Program-made: the position numbers and the translations under genes | DNA from: JALSRD01 sp964476595 | GTDB taxonomy: Bacteria > Desulfobacterota > Desulfobacteria > Desulfobacterales > JALSRD01 | Direction of reading: 5' to 3' | Assembly: GCA_964476595.1 (NCBI GenBank) | Contig: CAYZCL010000104.1 | Span: forward strand, 16,159-80,158 | Length of the DNA: 64,000 nucleotides | Notes under the pieces: model-generated | The model's database searches: none | What the model saw: the letters and a program-made list of their open reading frames with translations, nothing else | Told to the model about the DNA's origin: nothing | Part shown: positions 1-8,049 of the stretch, one piece after another | Layout: each line of letters starts with the position of its first letter | Position numbering within the stretch: position 1 is the stretch's first letter

Positions 1-987
1 CAGGTGGGCCGCGGAAAAGGTGGCGCCCTCGTCGGCGGTGGTGGATTTCACCGTGACGATGCGCTGCCAGACGGTGGGCAGCATGATGAGCGCCGTGGCG
101 CACAGCTCCAGCGAGCAGGCGCGGATGTGGCGCCACCGGATTTTGCCGGCCAGTGCCAGCAGCACGATGATGATCGCGCCGAAGAAAAGCGATTCGTAAC
201 GGATGTTGGCGAAAACCAGCAGCGATAGCCACAGAAAGGAGAAAGAGCGTGCATCGTCGCGTTTCAGGTGCTCGGCCGCCAGCAGCAGCACCAGCAGCAG
301 GAAAGCGCTGTTGAGCAGGTCGAAGCCCGCCGAAGTGGCCAAGATGGGCACCAGCGGCATGCTGAGCACCAACAGCATGGCAGCCACTCCCGCCGCAGCG
401 TCGATCAGGCGGGCGAAAACGAGGTAGACACCGCTCAGCAGGAGGAACAGCACCGTCAGGTTGAGATAGAAAGCATTGCGGTAGTCGAAGCCCCGCAACT
501 GGTGGAAGAGGTGCACCAGGAAGGGGAACACCAGCGGCCGCTTGGGGACGGCATAGCTGACCGTGTGGGGCTGGCCGTAGTAGACCTTGCTCATGGTGAC
601 GTTGCGGCACGTTCGGGTTTGCAGCATGGATTTGGAGACCGAAACCAGGTTGGTCTCGTCGCTGAGGGTCTTGAATTCCATGGGAACGGCGGCGGCCACG
701 ACCAGGGTCAGCGCCAGCGCCACGGCCAGTCCCGGCCAGCCGCTTTTCACCAGGTAGACCGGGGAAAGGGGCCGCGAACGCAGGTAACGCAGGCCGCTGG
801 CCACCCACCAGACCATCAGGCCCAGGATGACGTAGTAGGACCACTTCAGCAAATAGGCCTCCATGGCCAGCCGGTCTCCGGCCGTCCTTCCCAGCAGGGT
901 GGCGAAAGCCACCAGCGGGGCGGCGTGAAGACCCGTGGCCGCCGCCTGCCGCAGCAGGCCGGACCGATGGGAAGAGGCGTCGTTCAT
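1..987 (-). CDS. Polytopic membrane protein, GT-C (ArnT/PMT-like) glycosyltransferase candidate, 3'-truncated by window edge
   Basis: The frame stays open from an ATG at 987 down to base 1, giving 329 codons with no stop, so the C-terminus lies outside the window. The product has many hydrophobic segments, for example LVFPFLVHLF, YLNLTVLFLLLSGVYLVF and AAMLLVLSMPLVPILA, separated by short Arg-rich loops. That layout matches dolichyl-phosphate-sugar-type GT-C transferases such as ArnT/PMT relatives. It starts 35 bp after a methyltransferase/polyprenyl-phosphate-sugar-synthase-like gene on the same strand, which would be a natural supplier of a lipid-linked sugar donor. I do not see a complete catalytic acidic motif in the visible part, so the enzyme assignment is inference from topology and context. 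Confidence 0.6.
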   Translation of the reverse strand, partial: MNDASSHRSGLLRQAAATGLHAAPLVAFATLLGRTAGDRLAMEAYLLKWSYYVILGLMVWWVASGLRYLRSRPLSPVYLVKSGWPGLAVALALTLVVAAAVPMEFKTLSDETNLVSVSKSMLQTRTCRNVTMSKVYYGQPHTVSYAVPKRPLVFPFLVHLFHQLRGFDYRNAFYLNLTVLFLLLSGVYLVFARLIDAAAGVAAMLLVLSMPLVPILATSAGFDLLNSAFLLLVLLLAAEHLKRDDARSFSFLWLSLLVFANIRYESLFFGAIIIVLLALAGKIRWRHIRACSLELCATALIMLPTVWQRIVTVKSTTADEGATFSAAHL

Positions 988-1022
988 CACGGTTTGTCCC
1001 TCTTTGACATGGGCGTGTGTCC

Positions 1023-2399
1023 CTATGAAAGCTTGAGCTTGACGAAAGCCACCACCAGCATGCGCATCAGCTGCCAGCCGTGGCGCCACCGGTGAATTTT
1101 GATGTCGCCGTAGGTGCGCTGCCGGTAGCGCACCGGCAGGTCGATGATCTTGCAGTTCAGCTTGCTGGCCCCCAGGAGCAGGTCGAAATCCCCGAAGGGG
1201 TCGAAGTCGCCGAAATAATGGCGGTTGGCCGCGATTTTTTCGTAGTCCCTGCGCCACAAGACCTTGGTGCCGCACAGGGTGTCTTTGATCTGCTGCCCGA
1301 TGAGCCAGGAGAACAGGTGCGCGAAGAGGTGGTTGGCCAGCATGTTCAGGAAGCGCATGGCTTTGTCCTGCATGGGGTAGACCAGCCGGCATCCGTTGAC
1401 CAGGTCGGCCTTGCGGCCCGTCAGGGCGCGGTAATACTTGGGAAGCGCCTCGGGGGGCATGGTCAGGTCCGAATCCAGGATCATCAGGATGTCCCCCCGG
1501 CAGCGGGAGAAACCCTGCCGCACAGCGTCGCCCTTGCCCGTGCCGTTCTGGTGCAGCAGCAGCACCCGCTCCCAGCGGGATGCGTAGGACTGCATGCAGC
1601 GCTCGATTTCCGCCACGGTGCCGTCCGTGGAGCGGCCGTCCACGAAGATCAGTTCGGTCCAGCGCCCCATGCGGGGCGTGCGCCGGAAAATGGCCTCGAT
1701 GTTGCCCCGTTCGTTGCGCGTGGGGATCACCACCGAGACCGTGGCGTCGGGTTCCGCCCGGGGCTCTTCTGCGGGAAACACCGGCCGCGCCACCACGAGC
1801 CAGTTCAGGCAGAGCTGCTGGATGAAGGGCAGCTTGGCCAGCACGCGGTTGAAGAGCGCCGTCACGCCCGGGATCTTCAGGGGCATGAGGGTTCTGCCGG
1901 CGCGCGTGACCCCGTCGAAGCCGGAGAGAAACAGGAGGTTGCGTATGTCGTGGGTGGAGAGCCAGTTGACCGGAAACGTCCGCCGCTGTGGCCGGAACAG
2001 GTTGGCCAGCGCCGTGGCCGGCCGCCAGAGATTGGAGCGGTAGGAAATGACCAGCCGCGTCGCAGGGGTGCACACCGGCCGCAGGTTGATCAGCAGCTGC
2101 TGGATGTCCTGCACCAGGGGCAGGATGTCCGCCAGGATGATGTAGTCGAAGGGCTGCAGGCGTCGGTAGTCGAATTGCTCGATGTCGGCTTCCAGGAAAC
2201 GGAGCCTGCCGTCGGCGCCGTGCTGTTCGACGGCCCGCCGCACTTTGCGCCCGTCGATGTCCAGGCCGATGCCCGCCGCCGGTTTCATATGCGCCAGCAG
2301 TTCACCGCTGCCGCAGCCCAGGTCCAGCACCCGGGAGCCGGGCGGGATACAGAAGGCGTAGTATCTCGCTATTTCATCGAAAACCGCACTGCTGGCCAT
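1023..2399 (-). CDS. Fusion protein: SAM-dependent methyltransferase domain plus family 2 glycosyltransferase
   Basis: The 458-residue protein has two domains. The N-terminal part (about residues 1-190) is a Rossmann methyltransferase with motif I VLDLGCGSGELL followed by GIGLDIDGRKV. The C-terminal part (about 225-458) is a GT2 glycosyltransferase of the dolichol-phosphate-mannose synthase type, with VSVVIPTRNERGNIE, the metal-binding LDSDLTMP and GTGKGDAVRQGF. I chose the ATG at 2399 because the methyltransferase fold begins right after it; a GTG at 2477 would add 26 residues with no recognisable sequence. It probably makes or modifies a polyprenyl-phosphate sugar for the downstream GT-C-like membrane protein, 35 bp away. 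The two domains could act on one glycan, but the substrate cannot be read from sequence. Confidence 0.8.
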   Translation of the reverse strand: MASSAVFDEIARYYAFCIPPGSRVLDLGCGSGELLAHMKPAAGIGLDIDGRKVRRAVEQHGADGRLRFLEADIEQFDYRRLQPFDYIILADILPLVQDIQQLLINLRPVCTPATRLVISYRSNLWRPATALANLFRPQRRTFPVNWLSTHDIRNLLFLSGFDGVTRAGRTLMPLKIPGVTALFNRVLAKLPFIQQLCLNWLVVARPVFPAEEPRAEPDATVSVVIPTRNERGNIEAIFRRTPRMGRWTELIFVDGRSTDGTVAEIERCMQSYASRWERVLLLHQNGTGKGDAVRQGFSRCRGDILMILDSDLTMPPEALPKYYRALTGRKADLVNGCRLVYPMQDKAMRFLNMLANHLFAHLFSWLIGQQIKDTLCGTKVLWRRDYEKIAANRHYFGDFDPFGDFDLLLGASKLNCKIIDLPVRYRQRTYGDIKIHRWRHGWQLMRMLVVAFVKLKLS

Positions 2400-2588
2400 G
2401 ACCGCCCGCCTGAAGCAATCGGAAGTCGGGAACGCGATGGATTGAAAGCGGGATGGTTGCAACCCCGACCGGGGCACCGTTCGAGGGCTACCCTACAGGC
2501 AACGGCGGCGACAAATCAAGTCAAAACAGCCTTTGGGCGTCGCAATCCGTCGGTTTTGCGACCGGGCGGCAGGCCTGAACGGACTCTC

Positions 2589-3248
2589 TCAACGGGGTCG
2601 GCCCACGACCGGCGGACGGGTCACCGGCGGGCGGTGAACAGGGGGGCGTACCACCGGCGGGCGACTCATCGGCGGACGACCCACCGGGGGAACGATGCCC
2701 GCGGGCGGAAGGTAGGCACCGGGTCTGCCGGGCCGGTGGTTCAGGGGACTATCGTAGTATCCGCTCTCGCCGTAGAACGGTGAGGTCTGGTAGTAGCGTT
2801 TGTGGTAGCGCCGGCGCATTTCACCGGGGGGGACCACCGGACGCCTGCAGGGCGGCGGCAGTCCGTCCGGGCAATAGACCGGCGGAGAGTAACCCCCATC
2901 CCTGCTTTCGTACACGTTGTTCTGGATGATGGTGGGGGGCTGAGCTGCCTGCCGCCGCTGCGCCGCCAGGCGTTCGGCTTCCAGTTTGAGCCGCGCCTGC
3001 TCCTCCCTGCTTTCCCGCTCCAGGTCTTCCTTGTAGGCCGCGGCCTCGGCCTCTCGCCGCCGCCGGTCGGCTTCGGCATCGTAGGGGATCTCGGCCTCCG
3101 TGGACACCGAGACGTCGCTTTTGGGCGGCTTCTGGTTGGAATAGTGGGGCACCCCGTTCTTGTCCACCCAGTGGTATATTTCAGCGTCCGCCGGTGGGGG
3201 ACACAAAAAAAGGGCCACTATGAAGATGATCGCTGTCAGGTTTTTCAT
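2589..3248 (-). CDS. Secreted DUF4124-domain protein with coiled coil and Pro/Arg-rich repeat tail
   Basis: The 219-residue product starts with a clear Sec signal peptide (MKNLTAIIFIVALFLCPPPADA). Next comes a DUF4124 domain whose hallmark IYHWVDKNGVPHYSNQKP lies at about residues 24-41. Residues 60-100 are rich in Glu, Arg and Ala with heptad-like spacing and are probably a coiled coil. The C-terminus (about 185-219) is a low-complexity tail of repeated P-x-x-R-P-P units (RPPVVRPPVHRPP). DUF4124 proteins are envelope proteins of Proteobacteria without a settled biochemical role. The nearest genes are in separate units, so context gives no further hint. Confidence 0.8.
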   Translation of the reverse strand: MKNLTAIIFIVALFLCPPPADAEIYHWVDKNGVPHYSNQKPPKSDVSVSTEAEIPYDAEADRRRREAEAAAYKEDLERESREEQARLKLEAERLAAQRRQAAQPPTIIQNNVYESRDGGYSPPVYCPDGLPPPCRRPVVPPGEMRRRYHKRYYQTSPFYGESGYYDSPLNHRPGRPGAYLPPAGIVPPVGRPPMSRPPVVRPPVHRPPVTRPPVVGRPR

Positions 3249-3502
3249 GATCGTTGTCCGTGCAAACTGTCCTGAATCACTCTATATCCCGTAGGGTCCA
3301 AAGTCAAGTCGCCGTCGGCGGAAGCCCGGGCGCGTGTTTGCACGCGATTGCGGTTCCGGGGGACATGGCGCCTTTGCGGCCTTTTCGCAGGGGCGCCGTG
3401 AAAGCCGCGCGGCCTGCAAGTCATCGATGGTGGCCCCGCGGCCCCGGCGGCCGCCGCCTCGCGTCGCTCCGCCGTAATAGGGACGTGAAGGACAAAAAGG
3501 GG

Positions 3503-3530
3503 TTGACACCCGGCGCTTCTTGAATATAGG
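3503..3530 (+). promoter_or_regulatory. Sigma-70-type promoter of the acyl-CoA cluster
   Basis: The -35 box TTGACA (3503-3508) is a perfect consensus. After a 16-bp spacer comes TATAGG (3525-3530). It lies about 90 bp upstream of the acyl-CoA dehydrogenase start, inside a 371-bp gene-free stretch (3249-3619). The rest of that stretch is GC-rich and shows no other convincing signal or gene. Confidence 0.65.
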
Positions 3531-3544
3531 TTGGGCATACTGAT

Positions 3545-3558
3545 TGAGCGCTCGTTCA
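3545..3558. promoter_or_regulatory. Candidate TetR-family operator
   Basis: The 14-mer TGAGCGCTCGTTCA reads as half-sites TGAGCG and CGTTCA around a 2-bp centre. It is a palindrome with one mismatch pair, of the TGAACG-N2-CGTTCA kind bound by several TetR-family repressors of acyl-CoA metabolism. It begins 14 bp after the -10 box, so a bound repressor would block the transcription start. No TetR gene is in the window, so the regulator is inferred. Confidence 0.5.
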
Positions 3559-3619
3559 CAAAGCGGGAGCAACGGGCGCGAGGTTGCCGCCGGTATCACC
3601 GAGAAAATGAGGAGGGCCC

Positions 3620-4768
3620 GTGGATTTCGATCTCACCACAGAACAGGAAATGATCCGCAGAGAGGTTCGCCGGTTTGCGCGCAGCGAAATCGCCCCCGTG
3701 GCCGGTGAACTGGATGAAACCGAAACGTTTTCCCCCGAACTGACGCGCAAGATGGGCGAAATCGGCCTGTTCGGCATGTTCGTGGACGAAGCCTACGACG
3801 GCCAGCAGATGGATTACCTGTCCTACATCATCGCCGTGGAGGAAATCGCGCGCATCGACGGCTCCCAGGCCGCCACCATCGCCGCCGGCAACTCCCTGGG
3901 CATCGGTCCGATCTACTATTTCGGAACCGAGCAACAGAAGAAAAAATACCTGCCCCCCCTGTGCCGGGGGGAGGGGCTCTGGGGATTCGGCCTCACCGAA
4001 CCCACCGCCGGGTCGGACGCCGGCGGCAGCAAGACCACGGCCGTCAGGGACGGCAACCAGTGGGTCATCAACGGCTCCAAGATCTTCATCACCAACGCCG
4101 CCTGCGAGATGACCCACGGCGTCACCGTGCAGGCCGTCACCGGCAAGCGGCCCAACGGCAAGCCCGAGTACACCTGTTTCCTGGTCGAGGCCGGCACGCC
4201 GGGCTTCAAGGCCGTCGCCATGCACCGCAAGATGATGTGGCGCGCCTCCAACACCGGTGAGCTGTACTTCGACGAGGTGCGGGTCCCGGCCGAGAACATC
4301 CTGGGAAAACGCGGTGACGGCTTTCACCAGATGCTCAAGACCCTGGACGGCGGACGGCTCTCCATCGCCGCTATGGGGCTGGGGGGCGCCCAGGGGGCTT
4401 ACGACCTGGCACTGAAATACGCCCGTCAGCGGGTGCAGTTCGGCCAGCCCATCTCCAAGTTCCAGGCTGTGGCCTTCAAACTGGCCGACTGCGCCGTGGA
4501 GGTCGAGTGCGGGCGCAACCTGCTCTACAAGGCCTGCTGGCTGCGGGACCGCAAGCGGCCCTTCGAGCAGCAGGCCGCCATGGCCAAGCTGTACTGCTCC
4601 GAACTGATGGGCCGCGTGGTGGACCGGGCCGTCCAGATTCACGGCGGCTACGGCCTGATGAAGGACTACAACGTCGAACGCTTCTACCGCGACCAGAAGC
4701 TGCTGGACATCGGCGAAGGCACTTCCGAAGTGCAGCGCATCGTGATATCACGCCACATCGGCTGCTGA
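3620..4768 (+). CDS. Acyl-CoA dehydrogenase
   Basis: This 382-residue flavoprotein is full length for the family. It carries FGLTEPTAGSDAGG (flavin/substrate region, about residues 119-132), WVINGSKIFITNA, the QFGQPISKFQAV helix and the C-terminal IGEGTSEVQRIVISRHIG, where the Glu of EGT is the position of the catalytic base in the MCAD/SCAD group. It would oxidise a saturated acyl-CoA to the 2-enoyl-CoA in the cytoplasm and pass electrons to ETF. The start is GTG at 3620, preceded by the strong ribosome-binding site GAGGAGG. It is first in a three-gene operon with an enoyl-CoA hydratase and an HMG-CoA-lyase-like protein. Chain-length or branched-chain specificity cannot be settled by eye. 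Confidence 0.93.
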   Translation: MDFDLTTEQEMIRREVRRFARSEIAPVAGELDETETFSPELTRKMGEIGLFGMFVDEAYDGQQMDYLSYIIAVEEIARIDGSQAATIAAGNSLGIGPIYYFGTEQQKKKYLPPLCRGEGLWGFGLTEPTAGSDAGGSKTTAVRDGNQWVINGSKIFITNAACEMTHGVTVQAVTGKRPNGKPEYTCFLVEAGTPGFKAVAMHRKMMWRASNTGELYFDEVRVPAENILGKRGDGFHQMLKTLDGGRLSIAAMGLGGAQGAYDLALKYARQRVQFGQPISKFQAVAFKLADCAVEVECGRNLLYKACWLRDRKRPFEQQAAMAKLYCSELMGRVVDRAVQIHGGYGLMKDYNVERFYRDQKLLDIGEGTSEVQRIVISRHIGC

Positions 4769-4843
4769 AGCGGGCCGCGGAACGGGCGTCTCCGCGGCCG
4801 GCGAAAGCACCGGGTTGCTTTCACTACCAAGGGAGAAGACAAA

Positions 4844-5626
4844 ATGAGCGAAGACATCCTGTTGTCGGAACACCGCGACGGCGTCGAGATTCTCACCCTG
4901 AACCGCCCGAAGGTGATGAACGCCTTCAACTTCGACCTGCTGCACGCGCTGGCGGCCCAGGTGAAGCGCATCCGTTTCGAACGCGCCGTGCGGGCCGTGA
5001 TCATCACCGGTGCAGGGCAGCGGGCCTTCTGCTCGGGGGCCGATCTCAAGGAACGCGCCACGCTGCCCCCCGAGAAGGTGCGCGAGTACATCTTTACCAT
5101 CCGCAACCTGTTCACGGCCATCGAACAGCTCAACAAGCCGGTCATCGCCGGGGTCAACGGCGTGGCACTGGGCGGCGGCACCGAACTGGCGCTGGCCTGC
5201 GACATCCGCCTGGCATCGACCAACGCCAGCATGGGCCTGACCGAGACGCGGCTGGCCATCATTCCCGGTGCCGGCGGCACCCAGCGGCTGCCCCGGCTGA
5301 TCGGGCGGGGCAAGGCCAAGGAACTCATCTTCACCGGGCGCCGCGTGGGGGCCGAGGAGGCGTTGCAGATTGGACTGGTGAACCACGTGTACGCGCCGGA
5401 CGCGCTGCTCGACGAGTGCCGCAAGATGGCGGCCCTGATCGCCGAGGGCGGTCCGGTGGCCCTGGAGCAGGCCAAGTACGCCATCAACCACGGGCTGGAA
5501 ACCGACCTGGCCACCGGGCTGGCCATCGAATCCAATGCGTACTGGGTGACCATCCCCACCCAGGATCGCCTGGAGGGCCTGGCCGCTTTCCGTGAGAAAC
5601 GCAAACCCGTCTACAAGGGTGAATAA
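4844..5626 (+). CDS. Enoyl-CoA hydratase/isomerase (crotonase) family protein
   Basis: The 260-residue protein is the usual crotonase size. It has both oxyanion-hole segments (GQRAFCSGADLKE and GVNGVALGGGTELALACD) and the two glutamates expected in a hydratase: the Glu of GGGTELALAC and the Glu of LTETRLAIIPGAGGTQRLP. It would hydrate the enoyl-CoA made by the dehydrogenase 75 bp upstream. The start ATG at 4844 follows AAGGGAGAAG. Keeping both acidic residues argues for hydratase rather than for a pure isomerase or decarboxylase. The exact acyl substrate is unknown. Confidence 0.92.
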   Translation: MSEDILLSEHRDGVEILTLNRPKVMNAFNFDLLHALAAQVKRIRFERAVRAVIITGAGQRAFCSGADLKERATLPPEKVREYIFTIRNLFTAIEQLNKPVIAGVNGVALGGGTELALACDIRLASTNASMGLTETRLAIIPGAGGTQRLPRLIGRGKAKELIFTGRRVGAEEALQIGLVNHVYAPDALLDECRKMAALIAEGGPVALEQAKYAINHGLETDLATGLAIESNAYWVTIPTQDRLEGLAAFREKRKPVYKGE

Positions 5627-5648
5627 GAAACAAGGAGGATATCCCGAC

Positions 5649-6815
5649 ATGACCGAATACGACTACTGGAAGATTTTCCCCCGCATGCCCCGCAAGGTGA
5701 CCATCGGCGACATCACCATCCGCGACGGCTTTCAGCACCAGGAGAAATTCGTTTCCACGGCCGCCAAGAAGTTCTACCTCGAAGAACTCATCTTCGCCGG
5801 CTGCCGCCACATCGAGGTGACCAACCTGGGCAACCCCTACCTGATGCCCCAGTTCCGCGACGCCGAGGAACTGCTGGCCCACCTGCGCAGCGACCGCTTC
5901 AAGAAGCGCTGCGAGCGCAAGGGCGTGCCTTACGACGAACTGGTGCTGACGGCCATCACCATCCGCGAAGGGGCCGTCGACCGCGCCATCGAACTGCGCG
6001 AAAAAGGCATCGGTCCGGATCGGTTGCTCATGATGGTGTCCACCGAGGAGGAGCACCACTTCGCCAACTCCGGCACCACGCTGCCCGACTACTGGAAAGA
6101 GGCCGAACGCTGCATCCAGAAGTGCAACGACGCCGGCATGATGATGTGCGGCACGGTCAGCACCATCTGGGGCAGCCCCATCGGCGGCGCCACCCGGCTG
6201 GAAGACGCCGTGGAGTTCACCAAGCGCTGGCTGGAGATCGGCGCCCACGACGTGGAGCACGCCGACCACGACGGCAGTGCCTCGGCCCCCGAGGTGTACC
6301 GCTATTTCTCCATGATCCTGGACGAGATCCCGGACACCGAGGTGCACATCGCCCATTTCCACGAAACCAAGCGCGTGGCCTCGGCCTCGGTGCTGGCGGC
6401 CTTGCAGGCGGGCATCACCCGCTTCGAGGCCACCCTGGGCGGCCAGGGCGGCCAGCCGGCCAACTTCCTCGACGACTGTCCCGTGCGAGGCACCGGCGAA
6501 TACTATTACGAGGATCCCCGCTACGTGGGCCTGGTGTGCCTGGAGGACACCCTGGTGCAGATCGACGAGATGGGCATCGAGCACGGCTACGACGTGGACC
6601 GGGTGCTGCAGCTGGGCCGCATGATGGAAAAGACCATCGGCCAGCGGCTGCGCTCCGAGGCGGTGATCAACGGCCGCACCCTCAAGGAGGGCCATCCCCA
6701 GTTCGCCCGCCCGGGCCTCCGGCGCCGCAAGGAGAAACTGGGCGAAAAACCGGGCCAGAAGCTGCCCGACGACTGGGCGCCCCGGGCCGTGCTGCCCGAA
6801 AAATACCGGCCGTAG
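5649..6815 (+). CDS. HMG-CoA-lyase-like (DRE-TIM metallolyase superfamily) protein
   Basis: The 388-residue product belongs to the pyruvate-carboxyltransferase/HMG-CoA-lyase TIM barrels. It has an N-terminal GDITIRDGFQHQEKF matching the family's metal and substrate motif (D-x-x-x-R-D-G), then HIAHFHETKR, which corresponds to the metal-binding His-x-His strand. The loop FEATLGGQGGQPANF aligns with the GLGGCPYAPGA loop of HMG-CoA lyase, but Gln replaces the catalytic Cys. That makes classic HMG-CoA lyase activity doubtful; a related aldol or Claisen reaction on an acyl-CoA is possible. The start ATG at 5649 follows a strong AAGGAGGAT site 22 bp after the hydratase stop, so it is co-transcribed with it. 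A start further upstream would run into the preceding gene. Confidence 0.82.
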   Translation: MTEYDYWKIFPRMPRKVTIGDITIRDGFQHQEKFVSTAAKKFYLEELIFAGCRHIEVTNLGNPYLMPQFRDAEELLAHLRSDRFKKRCERKGVPYDELVLTAITIREGAVDRAIELREKGIGPDRLLMMVSTEEEHHFANSGTTLPDYWKEAERCIQKCNDAGMMMCGTVSTIWGSPIGGATRLEDAVEFTKRWLEIGAHDVEHADHDGSASAPEVYRYFSMILDEIPDTEVHIAHFHETKRVASASVLAALQAGITRFEATLGGQGGQPANFLDDCPVRGTGEYYYEDPRYVGLVCLEDTLVQIDEMGIEHGYDVDRVLQLGRMMEKTIGQRLRSEAVINGRTLKEGHPQFARPGLRRRKEKLGEKPGQKLPDDWAPRAVLPEKYRP

Positions 6816-6823
6816 GCGGACCG

Positions 6824-6842
6824 GGCCGGCGAATCGCCGGCC
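6824..6842 (+). terminator. Short GC-rich stem-loop after the acyl-CoA operon
   Basis: GGCCGGCGA (6824-6832) and TCGCCGGCC (6834-6842) form a perfect 9-bp inverted repeat with a single unpaired centre base, 9 bp after the stop of the HMG-CoA-lyase-like gene. No T-run follows, so it is at most a weak or Rho-assisted terminator, or an mRNA 3'-end stabiliser. Confidence 0.4.
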
Positions 6843-6880
6843 GCCATGACACAATTCCCCTTCTTTACCGGAGGGAAACC

Positions 6881-7001
6881 CTGCCCGCAGCCGGGTGCAC
6901 CGGCGCGGGCAGACATCCCCCGGGACGCCTGAGCCCGGCGGGGATGTGCCGGCCGAACGCGCCCGTAGGTGCGAGACGCGCTCTTGGCCGGAGCGTTCGG
7001 C
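6881..7001. other. Three consecutive strong hairpins in a 404-bp non-coding gap (candidate structured RNA)
   Basis: The gap 6816-7219 holds no gene I can support, but its centre is unusually structured. Hairpin I pairs CTGCCCGC (6881-6888) with GCGGGCAG (6905-6912), with an inner CCGG/CCGG stem. Hairpin II follows with no gap: ACATCCCC (6913-6920) pairs with GGGGATGT (6940-6947), with an inner CGGG/CCCG stem. Hairpin III pairs GCCGAACGC (6952-6960) with GCGTTCGGC (6993-7001). All outer stems are perfect. No T-run follows on either strand, so they are not ordinary terminators. I do not recognise a known riboswitch, SRP RNA or tRNA here. Function and strand are unknown. Confidence 0.45.
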
Positions 7002-7153
7002 TTTCCCGGCACACCGCCGGGGCGAACCTCCTTCCCCCCGGTTTCCCAACCGCGCACCGCAGAAACCCGCCCGCCGCTCCCGCGTACATGGACGGCATCC
7101 GGCGCGGGAATCTCTGCCGCCTGTGATCGCCCCGGCCGCCGGCCCGCGATGCA

Positions 7154-7183
7154 TTGACAAAGGCCGCCTGTGGGGCTTACAAT
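7154..7183 (+). promoter_or_regulatory. Sigma-70-type promoter for the DUF6125-like/alcohol dehydrogenase unit
   Basis: TTGACA (7154-7159), an 18-bp spacer and TACAAT (7178-7183) form a near-consensus promoter 36 bp upstream of the next start codon. This implies that the following two genes can be transcribed separately from the acyl-CoA operon. Confidence 0.7.
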
Positions 7184-7219
7184 AATCGAAAATCCACTCC
7201 GACCAAAGGGAGCCTGCAT

Positions 7220-7966
7220 ATGCCCCGAGACGCTGATCGAATCGAAGCTTTAGAAAACCCCGAACTGGTGCGCCTGATCGGGGACATGTTCCACCGCATC
7301 GTGGTGCACTACGCGCTCTGGTTCACCGAGGTGCGCCATCAGATGGGGATGGAGAAAGCGTTGGAAACCCTCGACAGCGCCTCGCGTCGCAGCATCGCCA
7401 TCCAGATGAAGCGGCTGTCCAGGGTGCTGGGCTTCGAAGTCAAAGACGACCTCCCCGCCGCCCTCCACGACCTGCCGCGGGAGCAGCTGCTCTCCCTGCT
7501 GGACGCCGTGGCGGTCAATTGGCTGGCCAACGACGGGGTCTGGTTCCAGGCGGTGGAGTTTTCCTCCGGCATGACCGATGCCAAACGCTGCAACGACTCG
7601 TGTTGGGCCCACTTCTCGCCCTTCGAGGCCTGGTCGATCCGCCGCTTCCTGCAACTCGGCGAGCGGCCCGGCCTGGAGGGACTCAAGCGGGCGCTGAATT
7701 TCCGGCTGTACGCGCGCATCAACACCCAGTCTTTTCACGATGAGACCGACGGCAGCTTCATTTTCCAGATGAACGAGTGCCGCGTGCAGGCGGCCCGCAA
7801 GCGCAAGGGCCTCGCGGACTACCCGTGCAAATCCGGCGGCATGGTGGAGTACACCTATTTCGCACGCAGCATCGATGCACGCATCCGTACCGAGTGCATC
7901 GGGTGCCCGCCGGACAGTCACCCCGACGAGTGGTACTGTGCGTGGCGCTTTTTCATCGAAGAGTAG
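7220..7966 (+). CDS. DUF6125-like cysteine-containing cytosolic protein
   Basis: The 248-residue protein has no signal peptide or membrane segment. It resembles the DUF6125 family seen in anaerobic Desulfobacterota, distantly related to the L-2-amino-thiazoline-4-carboxylate hydrolase fold; this is recalled family knowledge, not a search result. The C-terminal half carries clustered cysteines in MNECRVQAARKRKG, YPCKSGG, TECIGCPPD and WYCAWRF, which suggests a metal or Fe-S site or thiol chemistry. Other striking segments are AVNWLANDGVWFQAVE and CNDSCWAHFSPFEAW. The ATG at 7220 follows AAAGGGAG. It precedes a zinc alcohol dehydrogenase by 83 bp behind a shared promoter. The biochemical function is unknown. 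Confidence 0.75.
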   Translation: MPRDADRIEALENPELVRLIGDMFHRIVVHYALWFTEVRHQMGMEKALETLDSASRRSIAIQMKRLSRVLGFEVKDDLPAALHDLPREQLLSLLDAVAVNWLANDGVWFQAVEFSSGMTDAKRCNDSCWAHFSPFEAWSIRRFLQLGERPGLEGLKRALNFRLYARINTQSFHDETDGSFIFQMNECRVQAARKRKGLADYPCKSGGMVEYTYFARSIDARIRTECIGCPPDSHPDEWYCAWRFFIEE

Positions 7967-8049
7967 TACTGTGTTCCATCGGCACGGGGGGGCGTGATGC
8001 GGACGGCCGGCAGTTGAAACCAGAGCGCAAACAACGAAAGGGGGATGCC

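Noticed and set aside
6870..6912. Cobalamin riboswitch
   Set aside because: GGGAAACCCTGCCCGCAG faintly resembles part of the consensus, but no B12 box or other conserved elements follow and no cobalamin gene is downstream.
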